Below are positions 1 through 12,459 of a DNA stretch of 64,000 nucleotides, piece by piece. The position numbers and the translations under genes are program-made. This DNA is from Phytobacter ursingii (GTDB taxonomy: Bacteria; Pseudomonadota; Gammaproteobacteria; Enterobacterales; Enterobacteriaceae): assembly GCA_901456055.1 (NCBI GenBank), contig CABDWT010000012.1, forward strand, positions 1-64,000. Direction: 5' to 3'. Below the pieces are notes generated by a model, which did not search any database, was not told the origin of the DNA, and saw nothing but the letters and a program-made list of their open reading frames with translations. The stretch's first letter is position 1; the number at the start of each line of letters is the position of its first letter.

Positions 1-124
1 CGGAGCGGTCCAGGGTGAGGGGGAAAATGCGGCTCGGGAGGTGGGTTCCGTTCACCTTATGTTCTTTGCTTTTCTATCGCGACAGAACCCGTGAACGTGC
101 CAGGTTGGCTCATCGCACCCGGGC
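1..124. other. Left edge, no gene seen
   Basis: This short stretch lies downstream of mnmC. I see no convincing reading frame, terminator or RNA gene in it. It is GC-rich and may belong to an intergenic repeat cut off by the window edge. Confidence 0.4.
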
Positions 125-2125
125 TCACTGAACCCGTTTCCCCTTCAACAACTTTCTCACCCATAAGCGATTAGGATTCAGCGCTGCCAGTGTTTCACCA
201 TCCAGCGGCAACGGCTCCTCACTCATCTGCGAGGCCAGAATCTCGGCCGCCAGCGGCGCACTGCATAATCCACGTGAGCCGAGCGCGCCAAGCATAAACA
301 ACCCGTCAAAAACCGGTGCGCTTATCGTATCCGTTCTCTCTTGCGCAAGAGTGGCATAGGCATCCAGTGTTGCCGCGTAATCCGCCACATTCCCGACTAA
401 CGGCAGATGATCCCGGGTTGCGCAGCGCACACCGCAGCGAGCCTCACCGCCGCTGACATCGACTTCCATCGCCCACTGCGCCTGCGGGAAGCAGTTCAGC
501 AAACGCTGGCGGTTTTGCTGTTGATCCTCCTCGCTGTAGGTGGCTTCCTCCTGCCCACGGTGGTAGCTTGCGCCAATACAGTGATGCTGATTGCGCGGGT
601 TTTGCGGCGTCAGATAACCGTCATAACAGAGTACCTGACGCAGGTCGCTCAGTGCCGCCGTTGTGGGAATATGGCTGACCTGTCCGCCAACCGGGTAAAC
701 CGGCAGTTTTTCGGTCTGAGTAAAGTGGCTGATGTGGTGACCGTTAGCCAGGACGACGCAGTCATGAGTGCGCTGGCTGCTATCCGCAACATCCAGCCGC
801 CATTTGCCATCCTGTTGAGCGAGGTTTGTTACCCGGTGGCTGTAGTGCACGCATAATCCCTGACGCTGGGCTAATGCCAGCGTTGACGCCGTTAATTGCG
901 CCGGACACAGCCAGCCACCCGCCGGATAATGAATGCCGCCGCATCCGGTTTCTACCCCCGCCGTTTGCGCGACCGCTTCGGCGCTGACCGCGTGGGCGAT
1001 GGCGTCCGGCAGGCTTAACGTCAGCATCTGGCTAATTTTTTGCTGACTTTTTTCGTCGTATCCCAGTTGGGTGACACCGCACCAGTGATGATCGAATTCG
1101 ACGGGCAGAGTGTCATACAGGCGGCGGGCGAAGGTAAACGCGGCGGGGAAAAAATGGCCCAGCGCCGGGTCGTGCGCGCTGAGCAGTGGATACAGCGCGC
1201 CCTGCCGATTGCCGGATGCGCCCTGTGCGGGTTCGTCATCGGCACAGTAGAGCGTGACCTGCCAGCCGCGACGTAACAAGGCCAGCGATAGCAGCGCGCT
1301 GGCGATACCGCCGCCGATAATTGCAACCGCGCGCTTTTTCGTGCCAGTGCGGGCAAACCATGGCATATGCAGCGCGGGCAGGGTGGCGCTCTCCATCACC
1401 CCGGTGAGCATTTCCCGCTTACGGCCAAACCCTTTGCTTTTGCGCATGGTGAACCCGGCGTCCTGCAACCCACGGCGGACAAAACCAGCGGAGGTGAAAG
1501 TGGCCAGCGTCGCGCCGGGACGCGCCAGCCTTGCCATTGCGTTAAACAGCCCGGGCGTCCACATATCCGGGTTTTTCGCCGGCGCAAAGCCGTCGAGGAA
1601 CCAGGCATCAACTTGTTGATTGAGCGAATCATCTAACGTTTCAGTCAATTCGTTGATATCGCCGAACCATAAATCCAGGGTCACGCGACCGCCGTCCAGT
1701 AACAGGCGATGGCAACCGGCAAAAGGCAACGGCCACTGCTGCTGCAGTTGTTCTGCCCAGGGGGCCAGCTCGGGCCAGTGCTGGTGCGCCAGGCGAAGAT
1801 CGTCTTTCGTTAAAGGGAATTTTTCGAAACTGATGAAATGTAATCTTTCCAGGGTAGCCTGCGGACTGGCGCGGGAAAAGGCATCAAACGCCTGCCAGAG
1901 GGTCAGAAAATTGAGCCCGGTGCCAAAACCGCTTTCCGCGACGACAAACAGCGGGCGGGGATGTTCGACAAAACGCTCGGGTATACCGTTACCACCAAGA
2001 AAAACATAGCGGGTCTCTTCCAGCCCGTTATCGTTTGAGAAATAGACGTCATCGAAATCTCGGGAAACAGGTGTACCCTCAGCGTTGAATTCCAGGTTGG
2101 CAGATTGTATAGCGGTTTGTTTCAC
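125..2125 (-). CDS. mnmC: tRNA 5-methylaminomethyl-2-thiouridine bifunctional enzyme MnmC
   Basis: Completes the mnm5s2U34 wobble modification of tRNAs: the C-terminal FAD oxidase removes the carboxymethyl group and the N-terminal SAM-dependent domain methylates the resulting aminomethyl uridine. The N-terminal half shows the SAM loop [10 protein letters not shown]. The C-terminal half starts with a Rossmann FAD motif ([11 protein letters not shown]). I chose the GTG at 2125 ([13 protein letters not shown]), which gives 666 residues and matches the family start; an in-frame ATG at 2185 would add 20 residues unlike the family and would run closer to the fabB promoter. It is divergent from fabB, as in E. 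coli. No frameshift is seen, so the protein should be functional. Confidence 0.96.
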   Translation of the reverse strand: MKQTAIQSANLEFNAEGTPVSRDFDDVYFSNDNGLEETRYVFLGGNGIPERFVEHPRPLFVVAESGFGTGLNFLTLWQAFDAFSRASPQATLERLHFISFEKFPLTKDDLRLAHQHWPELAPWAEQLQQQWPLPFAGCHRLLLDGGRVTLDLWFGDINELTETLDDSLNQQVDAWFLDGFAPAKNPDMWTPGLFNAMARLARPGATLATFTSAGFVRRGLQDAGFTMRKSKGFGRKREMLTGVMESATLPALHMPWFARTGTKKRAVAIIGGGIASALLSLALLRRGWQVTLYCADDEPAQGASGNRQGALYPLLSAHDPALGHFFPAAFTFARRLYDTLPVEFDHHWCGVTQLGYDEKSQQKISQMLTLSLPDAIAHAVSAEAVAQTAGVETGCGGIHYPAGGWLCPAQLTASTLALAQRQGLCVHYSHRVTNLAQQDGKWRLDVADSSQRTHDCVVLANGHHISHFTQTEKLPVYPVGGQVSHIPTTAALSDLRQVLCYDGYLTPQNPRNQHHCIGASYHRGQEEATYSEEDQQQNRQRLLNCFPQAQWAMEVDVSGGEARCGVRCATRDHLPLVGNVADYAATLDAYATLAQERTDTISAPVFDGLFMLGALGSRGLCSAPLAAEILASQMSEEPLPLDGETLAALNPNRLWVRKLLKGKRVQ

Positions 2126-2199
2126 GTAAGTTACTCGGCGGACAGGCTGTGCCACGATCTTAACGATGTGCGTCTCAGGGCGCAAATTTACCCATTAAT

Positions 2200-2241
2200 T
2201 GTCTGATCGGACTTGTTCGGCGTACAACTGTACGCTATCTT
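2200..2241 (+). promoter_or_regulatory. fabB promoter with FabR palindrome and FadR-type site
   Basis: A -35 TTGTTC (2213-2218) and a -10 TATCTT (2236-2241) are separated by exactly 17 bp. That spacer (2219-2235, plus one base) is the near-perfect palindrome GGCGTACAACTGTACGCT, which matches the known FabR repressor operator. A sequence resembling the E. coli fabB FadR activator site (TGTCTGATCGGACTTGT, 2200-2216) overlaps the -35. The seen arrangement suggests the usual dual control of unsaturated fatty-acid synthesis. Confidence 0.8.
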
Positions 2242-2284
2242 GCGACACGAAAACTTAAATTAGTGCGACTTACAGGGGTATTGA

Positions 2285-3499
2285 ATGAAACGTGCAGTGA
2301 TTACTGGCCTGGGCATCGTTTCCAGCATCGGTAATAACCAGCAGGAAGTCCTGGCCTCTCTGCGTGAGGGACGCTCAGGGATCACTTTCTCTCAGGAATT
2401 CAAAGATTCCGGAATGCGCAGCCACGTATGGGGTAACGTCAAACTGGATACGACCGGTTTGATTGACCGTAAAGTGGTTCGTTTCATGAACGATGCCTCT
2501 ATCTATGCTTATCTCTCCATGCAAGAAGCGATTGCGGATGCTGGTCTGAGCGCAGACGTTTACCAGAACAACCCGCGCGTCGGCCTGATTGCCGGTTCCG
2601 GCGGTTCTTCAAAAGCGCAGGTCTTCGGTGCGGATGCTATGCGCAGCCCGCGCGGCCTGAAAGCTGTTGGTCCGTATGTGGTGACCAAAGCAATGGGTTC
2701 TGCGGTTTCCGCATGCCTCGCCACCCCGTTTAAAATCCACGGTGTGAACTACTCTATTAGTTCTGCCTGTGCCACTTCCGCACACTGCATCGGTAACGCC
2801 GTTGAGCAGATTCAGCTGGGCAAGCAGGATATCGTCTTTGCTGGCGGCGGCGAAGAGCTGGGCTGGGAAATGGCCTGTGAGTTCGACGCAATGGGCGCGC
2901 TGTCGACCAAATACAATGAAACCCCGGAAAAAGCGTCCCGTACCTATGACGCGCATCGTGATGGCTTCATCATCGCAGGCGGCGGCGGTATGGTTGTGGT
3001 TGAAGAGCTGGAACATGCGCTGGCTCGTGGCGCGCACATCTATGCTGAAATTGTGGGTTACGGCGCAACGTCGGATGGCGCTGACATGGTCGCGCCGTCA
3101 GGTGAAGGCGCAGTGCGCTGCATGAAGATGGCAATGCACGATGTTGATACCCCAATCGACTACCTGAACTCTCACGGTACCTCTACTCCGGTAGGCGACG
3201 TGAAAGAACTGGGCGCGATTCGCGAAGTGTTCGGCGATAACAGCCCGGCTATCTCTGCGACCAAAGCCATGACCGGTCACTCTCTGGGTGCAGCTGGCGT
3301 GCAGGAAGCTATCTACTCTCTGCTGATGCTGGAACACGGCTTTATCGCGCCGAGCATCAATATCGACGAGTTGGATGAGCAGGCTGCTGGACTAAACATC
3401 GTCACAAAACCGACTGACGCGACGCTGACCACGGTGATGTCCAACAGCTTCGGTTTCGGCGGTACTAACGCCACGCTGGTGATGCGTAAGCTCAAGTAA
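2285..3499 (+). CDS. fabB: Beta-ketoacyl-ACP synthase I
   Basis: Condensing enzyme of type II fatty-acid synthesis that extends acyl-ACP with malonyl-ACP; it is essential for elongating cis-unsaturated intermediates. The thiolase-fold active site is complete: Cys162 in SSACATSAH, His297 in [11 protein letters not shown] and His332 in [12 protein letters not shown]. The protein has 404 residues against 406 in E. coli. From memory of the E. coli sequence, one residue is lost in the GSGGSSKAQ loop (about residue 106) and the final Asp is absent. A good ribosome site (AGGGG) precedes the ATG. It is transcribed alone and ends at a strong terminator. Confidence 0.98.
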   Translation: MKRAVITGLGIVSSIGNNQQEVLASLREGRSGITFSQEFKDSGMRSHVWGNVKLDTTGLIDRKVVRFMNDASIYAYLSMQEAIADAGLSADVYQNNPRVGLIAGSGGSSKAQVFGADAMRSPRGLKAVGPYVVTKAMGSAVSACLATPFKIHGVNYSISSACATSAHCIGNAVEQIQLGKQDIVFAGGGEELGWEMACEFDAMGALSTKYNETPEKASRTYDAHRDGFIIAGGGGMVVVEELEHALARGAHIYAEIVGYGATSDGADMVAPSGEGAVRCMKMAMHDVDTPIDYLNSHGTSTPVGDVKELGAIREVFGDNSPAISATKAMTGHSLGAAGVQEAIYSLLMLEHGFIAPSINIDELDEQAAGLNIVTKPTDATLTTVMSNSFGFGGTNATLVMRKLK

Positions 3500-3513
3500 T
3501 CGTCTGAATATAA

Positions 3514-3542
3514 AAAAGGGAGCCGATGGGCTCCCTTTTTTT
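3514..3542. terminator. Terminator after fabB
   Basis: The stem GGGAGCC (3518-3524) pairs with GGCTCCC (3529-3535) around a GATG loop. It is followed by seven T and preceded by an A run, so it could work in both directions. Confidence 0.9.
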
Positions 3543-3706
3543 ATGCATTGACAAGCCGCGACACGGGCAGGCAAACTTCCTGCGCAACATTGTCATCCTG
3601 ATAATGCGTAAGCGTTTAACGTTATCCAACGCACCTTAATCCTGAACATCAGGTGGAGGGGGCGTGGCTTTTTTTCCTCGCCTTACTCTGCGGTACGGAG
3701 TAATGC

Positions 3707-4882
3707 ATGTCTGTAGAGACTCAAACACTTTCTTCCTCATCCGGCACCGGTTCGCTACTACGACTGGTGGTTGCCGTTTTCCTTACCTATATGACCATCG
3801 GGTTACCGTTGCCCGTCATCCCGCTCTTTGTGCATAACGAACTCGGTTACGGCAACACCATGGTGGGCATCGCCGTTGGTATCCAGTTTCTGGCTACCGT
3901 CCTGACGCGGGGTTATGCCGGGCGACTGGCCGATCAGTTTGGCGCAAAGCGCTCGGCGTTGCAGGGGATGTTTGCCTGCGCGCTCGCCGGCGTCGCCTGG
4001 TTGCTGGCGGCATGGCTACCGATAAGCGCTCTGGCAAAATTTGGCTTGTTGATTATCGGGCGTTTAATGCTGGGTTTTGGCGAAAGCCAGTTACTCACCG
4101 GAACGCTCGCCTGGGGGATGGGGCTGGTTGGCCCTAAACGTTCAGGCAAAGTGATGTCGTGGAACGGTATGGCCATTTACGGCGCGCTGGCTGTTGGGGC
4201 GCCGCTCGGCCTGCTCATTCATAGCCATTTTGGCTTTGCCACCCTGGCGGCGATCACCATGGTCTTGCCGCTACTGGCGTGGGCATTTAATGGTGGCGTA
4301 CAAAAAACGCCTGCTCATCCGGGTGAACGTCCTTCGCTGTGGAGCGTGGTCGGGCAAATCTGGCAGCCGGGCCTTGGTCTCGCGCTCCAGGGGGTAGGTT
4401 TCGCGGTTATCGGTACTTTCGTTTCGCTCTACTTTGCCAGCAATGGCTGGGAAATGGCTGGCTTTACGCTGACAGCCTTTGGCGGCGCCTTTGTTCTGAT
4501 GCGTCTGCTGTTTGGCTGGATGCCGGATCGCTTTGGCGGCGTGCGGGTGGCTATTGTTTCGTTGATGGTGGAAACGGTGGGTCTGTTGCTGCTCTGGCAA
4601 GCGCCGGACGCCTGGCTGGCAATGGCCGGTGCGGCATTGACCGGCTGTGGTTGTTCGTTGATTTTCCCGGCGCTGGGCGTTGAAGTGGTAAAACGCGTTG
4701 CTCCGCAGGTTCGGGGTACCGCGCTGGGAGGGTATTCGGCATTTCAGGACATTGCGTATGGTATCACCGGGCCACTTACCGGGCTGTTGGCGACCTCGCT
4801 GGGCTATCCGTCGGTATTCCTGGCCGCGGCAATTGCGGCGGCCAGCGGCATTGTGGTGACGCTGATTTCATTTCGAAAATAA
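3707..4882 (+). CDS. yfcJ: MFS-family transporter YfcJ
   Basis: A 391-residue major-facilitator protein of the inner membrane with about 12 hydrophobic segments and the MFS loop motif [13 protein letters not shown] near residue 70. It closely resembles E. coli YfcJ, an arabinose-efflux-like MFS protein of uncertain substrate. Position right after fabB is also conserved. The ATG at 3707 has the ribosome site ACGGAG; another ATG at 3703 is out of frame. The transport substrate cannot be read from the sequence. Confidence 0.93.
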   Translation: MSVETQTLSSSSGTGSLLRLVVAVFLTYMTIGLPLPVIPLFVHNELGYGNTMVGIAVGIQFLATVLTRGYAGRLADQFGAKRSALQGMFACALAGVAWLLAAWLPISALAKFGLLIIGRLMLGFGESQLLTGTLAWGMGLVGPKRSGKVMSWNGMAIYGALAVGAPLGLLIHSHFGFATLAAITMVLPLLAWAFNGGVQKTPAHPGERPSLWSVVGQIWQPGLGLALQGVGFAVIGTFVSLYFASNGWEMAGFTLTAFGGAFVLMRLLFGWMPDRFGGVRVAIVSLMVETVGLLLLWQAPDAWLAMAGAALTGCGCSLIFPALGVEVVKRVAPQVRGTALGGYSAFQDIAYGITGPLTGLLATSLGYPSVFLAAAIAAASGIVVTLISFRK

Positions 4883-4891
4883 CCGCCTGTT

Positions 4892-4914
4892 CCGGCTCTC
4901 ATAATGAGGGCCGG
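4892..4914 (+). terminator. Weak hairpin after yfcJ
   Basis: CCGGCTCTC (4892-4900) pairs with GAGGGCCGG (4906-4914) with one G-T pair. The downstream sequence is A-rich rather than T-rich, so intrinsic termination on the plus strand is doubtful. It could be an mRNA 3' end or a processing site. Confidence 0.4.
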
Positions 4915-5042
4915 AAATAAAAAACACACCTTCTCATAATTCTGAATGCTATTTTTGTCGCTCGAAAATAATTAAAAATACGCGCCACGCCACAGAAAAA
5001 ACATATTGTTTTATTGGTGTAACATATTCCGCTGAGATAATT

Positions 5043-5070
5043 TTTTGCAACATTCTCAGACAGTTATAAT
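5043..5070 (+). promoter_or_regulatory. Possible promoter of the phospho-beta-glucosidase gene
   Basis: A consensus -10 TATAAT lies at 5065-5070 about 70 bp before the start codon. The -35 is poor: TTTTGC at 5043-5048 gives a 16-bp spacer, and a TTGCAA lies too close. An alternative extended -10 (TGCTATAGT, 5073-5081) follows. A weak -35 would fit activator dependence, which is an inference. No antiterminator hairpin is evident. Confidence 0.45.
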
Positions 5071-5124
5071 GCTGCTATAGTCAGGCTATCTTCGTACGTA
5101 AGTTATTCTTTTACTACTTTTTAG

Positions 5125-6570
<1,446 letters not shown>

Positions 6571-6574
6571 TGAA

Positions 6575-6601
6575 AATCCCCTCCGACGGAGGGGATTCTT
6601 T
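6575..6601. terminator. Bidirectional terminator between the glucosidase gene and flk
   Basis: AATCCCCTCC (6575-6584) pairs perfectly with GGAGGGGATT (6588-6597) around GAC. It is followed by CTTTT, which overlaps the flk stop codon, and preceded by an A run, so it serves both convergent genes. Confidence 0.88.
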
Positions 6602-7611
6602 TAGATAACCAGCCAGATAAGGGCGAAGGCAATAAGCAACGCGACCAAAAACAGACCTGGCCGGGTTGAGAGGTTTTTGACGCTTTCGATGATTGGGGCG
6701 AAGAGCGGGCTGTAGATCGGTTGAATATTTCGTGCTTCCAGTACGCCCGATGTCCGTTCTGCGCGATGTAAAAAAACCTGATTGAGAATGTCCTGCACTT
6801 GCGCCGTTGTCAGCACCATTTGCGGGGTGGCCTGCCAGTTCTGCCGGGCATAATCGGTGATGGTTTGCCACTCCACCTCATCCAGCGGCTGCTTAAGCGC
6901 GGTTTGTACGCTTTGCAGTGTGGGTGACGTCTGGGTACTTAATGTCTGGCGCGCCTGCAGCCAGGTCATTAAATGGGTGAAATGTTTTGCCGGGATGAGC
7001 TCACCGGTTTTCACGCCAGATAACTCCATCATCGACTGCCAAATCAATTTACCGGATTCGCCTGTCGCCGCGGCCAGCTTGGTCACCGCCTGGTTGAGCG
7101 AGTTGTGCTCAGCGGGCAACAGAGGGCGGTCTGTCGCCGGACGTTGCAAGGGCTGAGGTACCGAAATCTGGTTGTTCTGCAGTAGCGTAAGCACGGTTTT
7201 AAGCTGCTCCGGCGTAAGCTGGCTCAGCGCCGTCTGACCAAACTGTTGGCGAATAAAGTCGCTAACCGCCTGACGGTTGTTCCCCTGGCCGAGTAATTCA
7301 GTCAGCTGCGAGATAACCTGGCGGGTGGTGTGATTCTGCGTGGCGGTATCCAGACGCTGGTTGAGATTCTGCTCCGCTGCCGGGAAATGGCGTGACAGCA
7401 GCGGCGCATCGTTCTTTAACCCCAAATCATGTTTTACCCCAGCCCAGACTTCGGCGCTCTGCTGTTGCGTGAGCGCGACCAGGCGAATAATCAACCGCTC
7501 CAGCACGGTGCGCTGGATTGTCGATAACGGCTGCTCTCCGGCGGCCAAAGTTGGGGGCGTAGGCTCTTGCCCCGGAGGGCGCGCGGGCGTGCCCTGAATG
7601 GGTTGCATCAT
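6601..7611 (-). CDS. flk: Flk, regulator of flagellar hook-length/export coupling
   Basis: Matches the enterobacterial Flk family (336 residues; E. coli about 331). In Salmonella, Flk prevents premature secretion of the anti-sigma factor FlgM before hook-basal-body completion. The protein has a Pro/Gln-rich N-terminus, a long helical cytoplasmic region with family segments such as LLSRHFPAAE and DRPLLPAEHN, and one C-terminal membrane anchor (about residues 316-335, ending ALIWLVI). This makes a tail-anchored topology. It is divergent from pdxB, as in E. coli. With cheV at the other end of the window it fits a motile lineage. Confidence 0.93.
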   Translation of the reverse strand: MMQPIQGTPARPPGQEPTPPTLAAGEQPLSTIQRTVLERLIIRLVALTQQQSAEVWAGVKHDLGLKNDAPLLSRHFPAAEQNLNQRLDTATQNHTTRQVISQLTELLGQGNNRQAVSDFIRQQFGQTALSQLTPEQLKTVLTLLQNNQISVPQPLQRPATDRPLLPAEHNSLNQAVTKLAAATGESGKLIWQSMMELSGVKTGELIPAKHFTHLMTWLQARQTLSTQTSPTLQSVQTALKQPLDEVEWQTITDYARQNWQATPQMVLTTAQVQDILNQVFLHRAERTSGVLEARNIQPIYSPLFAPIIESVKNLSTRPGLFLVALLIAFALIWLVI

Positions 7612-7721
7612 GGAAATCCTCTGGGTCTCGCACGTGGTGTAGCGGCATTGCAGGTATGCCTGGCTGCGAGATTATGGCACACTTAACAGCTTAACTCCCG
7701 TTCTCTAACCGGTACTGTAAC

Positions 7722-8858
7722 GTGAAAATCCTTGTTGATGAAAATATGCCCTATGCCGGCGATTTGTTCCGTCGTCTGGGTGAGGTAAAAGCTGTGCCTG
7801 GTCGTCCTATTCCGGCAGCGGAACTGGCTGATGCGGACGCGCTGATGGTGCGTTCTGTGACGAAGGTGAATGAAGCGCTGCTCAGCGGTACGCCGATTAA
7901 ATTCGTGGGTACGGCAACGGCGGGTACCGATCACGTTGACGAGCAATGGTTGCAACAGGCAGGGATCGGTTTCTCTGCCGCGCCGGGGTGTAATGCCATT
8001 GCGGTTGTGGAATATGTTTTCTCGTCCCTGATGCTGTTGGCAGAACGAGACGGTTTCGATCTGCGCGATCGCACCGTCGGGATAGTTGGGGTAGGTAACG
8101 TGGGGAGTCGTTTGCAGGCGCGTCTTGAAGCGTGGGGCGTGAAAACATTGCTGTGCGATCCACCGCGCGCCGACCGTGGCGATGACGGCGAGTTTCTGCC
8201 GCTCGACGCGCTGGTGCGCGACGCCGATGTGCTGACCTTTCACACGCCGCTGTTTAAAGACGGGCCGTATAAAAGCTGGCATCTGGCGGACGAAGAGGTC
8301 ATTAGCCGTCTGAAACCTGGCGCTATTCTGATTAATGCCTGCCGTGGCCCGGTGGTCGATAACGCCGCCCTGTTACGCCGTCTGGAGGCTGGTCAGTCGC
8401 TCAGTGTTATTCTCGATGTCTGGGAACCCGAGCCGGATCTCGACGTGGCGCTGCTGGCAAAAGTGGATATTGGTACCGCGCATATCGCCGGGTATACGCT
8501 GGAAGGAAAAGCGCGCGGCACCACGCAGGTGTTCGAAGCGTTTAGCGATTTTATCGGCAAGCGCCAGCAGGTTGCGCTGGATACGCTGCTGCCTGCGCCG
8601 GAGTTCGGTCGCATTACCCTTCACGGTCCGCTCGATCAGTCGATCCTGAAAAGACTCATTCATTTGGTGTATGATGTGCGCCGCGACGATGCGCTGCTGC
8701 GAAAAGTGGCGGGCATCCCGGGTGAGTTCGATAAGCTGCGTAAAAATTATCTTGAGCGTCGGGAATGGTCATCGCTGTATGTGCAGTGTGATGACGACCA
8801 GGCGGCTACATTGCTGCAAAAGCTGGGTTTCAACGCTGTCCATCACCCAATTCGTTAA
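7722..8858 (+). CDS. pdxB: Erythronate-4-phosphate dehydrogenase
   Basis: Second step of the DXP-dependent pyridoxal 5'-phosphate pathway: oxidises 4-phospho-D-erythronate to 2-oxo-3-hydroxy-4-phosphobutanoate. It is a D-2-hydroxyacid dehydrogenase: the NAD loop [11 protein letters not shown] lies near residues 120-130, the catalytic-region segment [10 protein letters not shown] follows, and a C-terminal PdxB dimerisation domain is present. The 378-residue length equals the E. coli enzyme. Flk is divergent, and usg follows after a strong hairpin. Confidence 0.97.
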   Translation: MKILVDENMPYAGDLFRRLGEVKAVPGRPIPAAELADADALMVRSVTKVNEALLSGTPIKFVGTATAGTDHVDEQWLQQAGIGFSAAPGCNAIAVVEYVFSSLMLLAERDGFDLRDRTVGIVGVGNVGSRLQARLEAWGVKTLLCDPPRADRGDDGEFLPLDALVRDADVLTFHTPLFKDGPYKSWHLADEEVISRLKPGAILINACRGPVVDNAALLRRLEAGQSLSVILDVWEPEPDLDVALLAKVDIGTAHIAGYTLEGKARGTTQVFEAFSDFIGKRQQVALDTLLPAPEFGRITLHGPLDQSILKRLIHLVYDVRRDDALLRKVAGIPGEFDKLRKNYLERREWSSLYVQCDDDQAATLLQKLGFNAVHHPIR

Positions 8859-8872
8859 TGTCATCTTAATGC

Positions 8873-8906
8873 TACCTGCCGGATAATCCGGCGGGTACGC
8901 TTTTTT
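8873..8906 (+). terminator. Terminator or attenuator between pdxB and usg
   Basis: TACCTGCCGGAT (8873-8884) pairs with ATCCGGCGGGTA (8886-8897) with one T-G pair, followed by CGC and six T. It probably limits read-through from pdxB into usg. Confidence 0.78.
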
Positions 8907-8921
8907 CTGGAGTAAATCACC

Positions 8922-9935
8922 ATGTCTGAAGGCTGGAATATTGCCGTACTGGGCGCGACGGGCGCTGTCGGAGAAGCCTTACTCGAAACGCTTGCGGAGC
9001 GTGAGTTCCCGGTGGGCGATTTGTATGCGCTGGCGCGTCATGAAAGCGCCGGTGAGACGCTGCGTTTTGGCGGAAAAACCGTACGCGTTCAGGACGTTGC
9101 TGAATTTGACTGGACGCAGGCGCAACTGGCATTTTTTGTCGCCGGTGCCCAGGCATCTGCCGAGAATATTGAAGAAGCCACCAACGCCGGTTGCCTGGTG
9201 ATTGACTCCAGCGGTCTGTTCGCGCTGGAGCCGGATGTGCCGCTGGTTGTGCCGGAGGTGAACCCGTTTGTACTGGCGGATTACCGCAACCGAAATGTGA
9301 TTGCCGTGCCGGATAGCCTGACCAGCCAGTTGCTGACCGCGCTGAAACCGCTGATCGACGAAGGCGGCCTGTCACGTATTGGCGTGACCAGCCTGCTCTC
9401 CGCGTCGGCGCAGGGTAAACAGGCGGTGGATGCCCTTGCCGGACAGAGCGCGAAATTGCTTAACGGCATACCTATTGATGAAGACGACTTCTTTGGCCGT
9501 CAGCTGGCATTCAACATGCTGCCGATTCTGCCGGACCGTGAAGGTGCCGTTCCGGAAGAGCGTCGACTGGTCGATCAGGTACGTAAAATTCTGCAGGACG
9601 ACGGGCTGATGATCTCCGCAAACTGCGTCCGCGCGCCGGTATTTTATGGTCACGCGCAGATGGTCAGCTTCGAAGCGCTACGTCCGCTGGCGGCAGAAGA
9701 GGCCCGTGATGCGTTTGCCCGCGGCGAAGACATTGTGTTGTCCGAAGAGAATGATTTCCCAACCCAGGTTGGCGATGCTTCCGGTAGCGCGCATCTTTCC
9801 GTCAGTTGCGTACGTAACGATTATGGCCTGCCTGAACAGATTCAGTTCTGGTCGGTGGCAGATAACGTACGTTTTGGTGGGGCGCTGATGGCGGTGAAGA
9901 TCGCTGAGAAACTGGTACAGGAGTATCTGTACTAA
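8922..9935 (+). CDS. usg: USG-1, aspartate-semialdehyde dehydrogenase-like protein
   Basis: A 337-residue paralogue of aspartate-semialdehyde dehydrogenase with an N-terminal NADP loop ([13 protein letters not shown], about residues 9-21) and a C-terminal dimerisation domain. Where true Asd enzymes carry the catalytic Cys in a PNCxT context, this protein reads VPDSLTSQL (about residue 129), so it probably does not perform the Asd reaction. The molecular role of Usg is not established. Its stop codon overlaps the truA start (TAATG), which implies translational coupling. Confidence 0.93.
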   Translation: MSEGWNIAVLGATGAVGEALLETLAEREFPVGDLYALARHESAGETLRFGGKTVRVQDVAEFDWTQAQLAFFVAGAQASAENIEEATNAGCLVIDSSGLFALEPDVPLVVPEVNPFVLADYRNRNVIAVPDSLTSQLLTALKPLIDEGGLSRIGVTSLLSASAQGKQAVDALAGQSAKLLNGIPIDEDDFFGRQLAFNMLPILPDREGAVPEERRLVDQVRKILQDDGLMISANCVRAPVFYGHAQMVSFEALRPLAAEEARDAFARGEDIVLSEENDFPTQVGDASGSAHLSVSCVRNDYGLPEQIQFWSVADNVRFGGALMAVKIAEKLVQEYLY

Positions 9936-10747
9936 TGTCAGACGTAGTGGAACAACCGCTGCTGAAAATTGCCCTCGGCATTGAGTACGACGGCAGTAAG
10001 TATTACGGCTGGCAGCGTCAGCAAGAAGTACGCAGCGTGCAGGAAAAGCTGGAAAAAGCGTTGTCGCAGGTCGCCAATGAGCCGGTGACGGTTTTTTGTG
10101 CCGGGCGTACCGACGCAGGGGTGCACGCCACAGGGCAGGTGGTCCATTTTGAGACCCGCGCGGTACGTAAAGACGCGGCCTGGACACTGGGCGTAAATGC
10201 GAATTTACCTGGAGACATCGCGGTACGTTGGGTGAAAGATGTGCCCGACGATTTCCACGCGCGATTTAGCGCGACGGCACGTCGTTATCGCTATGTTATC
10301 TACAATCATCGTTTACGTCCGGCGGTACTGAACCAGGGGGTTACGCATTACCATTTGCCCCTTGATGCACAGCGTATGCAGCGTGCGGCGCAGTGCCTGC
10401 TGGGTGAAAATGATTTTACCTCGTTTCGCGCGGTACAGTGCCAGTCGCGCACGCCGTGGCGCAACATGATGCACATTAACGTTCAGCGTTACGGTGCGTA
10501 TGTGGTGGTGGATATCAAAGCGAATGCCTTTGTACATCATATGGTGAGAAATATTGTCGGTAGCCTGATGGAAGTGGGTGCCAACAACCAGCCGGAGAGC
10601 TGGATAGCAGAGCTACTGGCGGCTAAGGACAGAACGCTGGCGGCAGCAACGGCGAGAGCGGAAGGGTTGTATCTGGTGTCGGTGGATTATCCGGACCGTT
10701 TCAACTTACCACGCGCGCCAATGGGTCCGCTGTTTCTCGCGGACTAG
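9935..10747 (+). CDS. truA: tRNA pseudouridine(38-40) synthase
   Basis: Isomerises uridines 38, 39 and 40 in the anticodon arm of many tRNAs. The catalytic Asp60 sits in [13 protein letters not shown]. The 270 residues match the E. coli length and the C-terminal [14 protein letters not shown] block is conserved. The ATG overlaps the usg stop by one base, so the two are translated from one message. dedA begins 26 bp downstream. Confidence 0.97.
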   Translation: MSDVVEQPLLKIALGIEYDGSKYYGWQRQQEVRSVQEKLEKALSQVANEPVTVFCAGRTDAGVHATGQVVHFETRAVRKDAAWTLGVNANLPGDIAVRWVKDVPDDFHARFSATARRYRYVIYNHRLRPAVLNQGVTHYHLPLDAQRMQRAAQCLLGENDFTSFRAVQCQSRTPWRNMMHINVQRYGAYVVVDIKANAFVHHMVRNIVGSLMEVGANNQPESWIAELLAAKDRTLAAATARAEGLYLVSVDYPDRFNLPRAPMGPLFLAD

Positions 10748-10773
10748 TCGCAATCAACCAGGGCATAGACAAT

Positions 10774-11433
10774 ATGGACGTAATTCGCTTTCTTATTGAT
10801 TTCATTCTGCACATTGATGTTCATCTGGCGGAACTGGTCGCGCAATACGGTATCTGGGTTTACGCGATCCTGTTTCTGATTTTGTTCTGCGAAACCGGTC
10901 TGGTGGTCACGCCGTTTTTACCGGGGGATTCGCTGCTGTTCGTCGCAGGCGCGCTGGCTTCACTGCCAACGAACGACATCAATGTTCACGTGATGGTGAT
11001 GCTGATGCTTGTTGCGGCCATTCTTGGCGATGCGGTGAATTACACGATAGGGCGCTTGTTCGGCGATAAGCTCTTTAGCAACCCGAACTCGAAAGTGTTC
11101 CGTCGCAGCTATCTTGATAAAACCCATCAGTTTTATGAGAAACACGGCGGCAAAACCATTATCCTTGCCCGCTTTATCCCCATTGTTCGCACGTTTGCGC
11201 CCTTCGTTGCCGGGATGGGACATATGTCCTATCGCCATTTCGCGGCGTTCAACGTGATCGGGGCGCTGTTATGGGTGCTGCTGTTTACTTATGCTGGCTA
11301 CTTCTTCGGCACGTTGCCGATGGTGCAGGAAAATCTTAAGTTACTGATTGTCGCGATTATCGTGGTGTCTATACTTCCTGGTGTGATTGAGATCATTCGC
11401 CACCGTCGAGCGGCAGCGCGACAGGCAAAATAA
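10774..11433 (+). CDS. dedA: DedA-family inner-membrane protein
   Basis: A 219-residue polytopic membrane protein of the DedA/SNARE-associated (VTT) family, members of which are linked to undecaprenyl-phosphate or lipid flipping and membrane-potential homeostasis. Family signatures are visible: [17 protein letters not shown] (about residues 40-56) and FARFIP-type [17 protein letters not shown] (about residues 131-147). Several hydrophobic spans flank them. It probably shares a transcript with truA (26-bp gap). Specific substrate not readable here. Confidence 0.94.
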   Translation: MDVIRFLIDFILHIDVHLAELVAQYGIWVYAILFLILFCETGLVVTPFLPGDSLLFVAGALASLPTNDINVHVMVMLMLVAAILGDAVNYTIGRLFGDKLFSNPNSKVFRRSYLDKTHQFYEKHGGKTIILARFIPIVRTFAPFVAGMGHMSYRHFAAFNVIGALLWVLLFTYAGYFFGTLPMVQENLKLLIVAIIVVSILPGVIEIIRHRRAAARQAK

Positions 11434-11536
11434 GATGTCTATGGCGGTTCGACCACTTTTTTATCCCAAGTTGCGAACTGTTATGTTTTAATGTGCCCCA
11501 TTTATGGGCTACCAGGTTCATGTATAAAGGTTATCA

Positions 11537-12451
11537 ATGAGCTGGATTGAACGAATCAAAAGCAATATTACCCCCACCCGCAAGGCGAGCATCCCTGAGG
11601 GTGTGTGGACGAAATGCGATAGCTGCGGCCAGGTACTGTATCGTGCCGAGCTGGAGCGTAACCTTGAGGTCTGCCCGAAGTGTGACCACCATATGCGCAT
11701 GACTGCGCGTAACCGTCTGCATACATTGCTGGACGAAGGTTCAATGGTGGAACTGGGTAGCGAACTTGAGCCGAAAGACGTGCTCAAGTTCCGTGACTCC
11801 AAAAAATATAAAGACCGTCTGGCGACGGCACAGAAAGAGACCGGCGAAAAAGACGCGCTGGTGGTAATGAAAGGTACGCTGCATGGCATGCCAGTTGTCG
11901 CGGCAGCGTTCGAATTCGCCTTTATGGGCGGCTCCATGGGCTCTGTAGTGGGCGCGCGTTTTGTTCGTGCCGTTGAGCAGGCGCTGGAAGATAACTGCCC
12001 GCTGATCTGTTTCTCCGCCTCGGGTGGCGCACGTATGCAGGAAGCGCTGATGTCGCTGATGCAGATGGCGAAAACCTCCGCAGCGCTGGCGAAGATGCAA
12101 GAGCGCGGCCTGCCCTACATTTCCGTACTGACTGACCCAACCATGGGCGGCGTTTCCGCCAGTTTCGCGATGCTGGGCGATCTGAATATTGCCGAGCCGA
12201 AAGCGCTTATTGGTTTTGCCGGTCCGCGTGTGATTGAACAGACCGTGCGTGAAAAACTGCCGCCGGGATTCCAGCGCAGTGAATTCCTGATTGAAAAAGG
12301 GGCGATCGATATGATCGTTCGTCGTCCGGAAATGCGCCTGAAACTGGCGAGCATTCTGGCGAAGCTGACCAATCAGCCAGCACCGAACCCGGATGCGCCG
12401 CGTGAAAGCGTGGTGGTGCCCCCGGTGCCCGATCAGGAAGCCGAGGCCTGA
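11537..12451 (+). CDS. accD: Acetyl-CoA carboxylase carboxyltransferase beta subunit
   Basis: Transfers carboxyl from biotin on AccB to acetyl-CoA, giving malonyl-CoA, as an alpha2beta2 complex with AccA. An N-terminal zinc ribbon is formed by Cys27, Cys30, Cys46 and Cys49, followed by a crotonase-fold core with [11 protein letters not shown] and a [12 protein letters not shown] segment. 304 residues, same as E. coli. It has its own 103-bp upstream gap and ends in a terminator-like hairpin before folC. Confidence 0.98.
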   Translation: MSWIERIKSNITPTRKASIPEGVWTKCDSCGQVLYRAELERNLEVCPKCDHHMRMTARNRLHTLLDEGSMVELGSELEPKDVLKFRDSKKYKDRLATAQKETGEKDALVVMKGTLHGMPVVAAAFEFAFMGGSMGSVVGARFVRAVEQALEDNCPLICFSASGGARMQEALMSLMQMAKTSAALAKMQERGLPYISVLTDPTMGGVSASFAMLGDLNIAEPKALIGFAGPRVIEQTVREKLPPGFQRSEFLIEKGAIDMIVRRPEMRLKLASILAKLTNQPAPNPDAPRESVVVPPVPDQEAEA

Positions 12452-12459
12452 TAATACCG

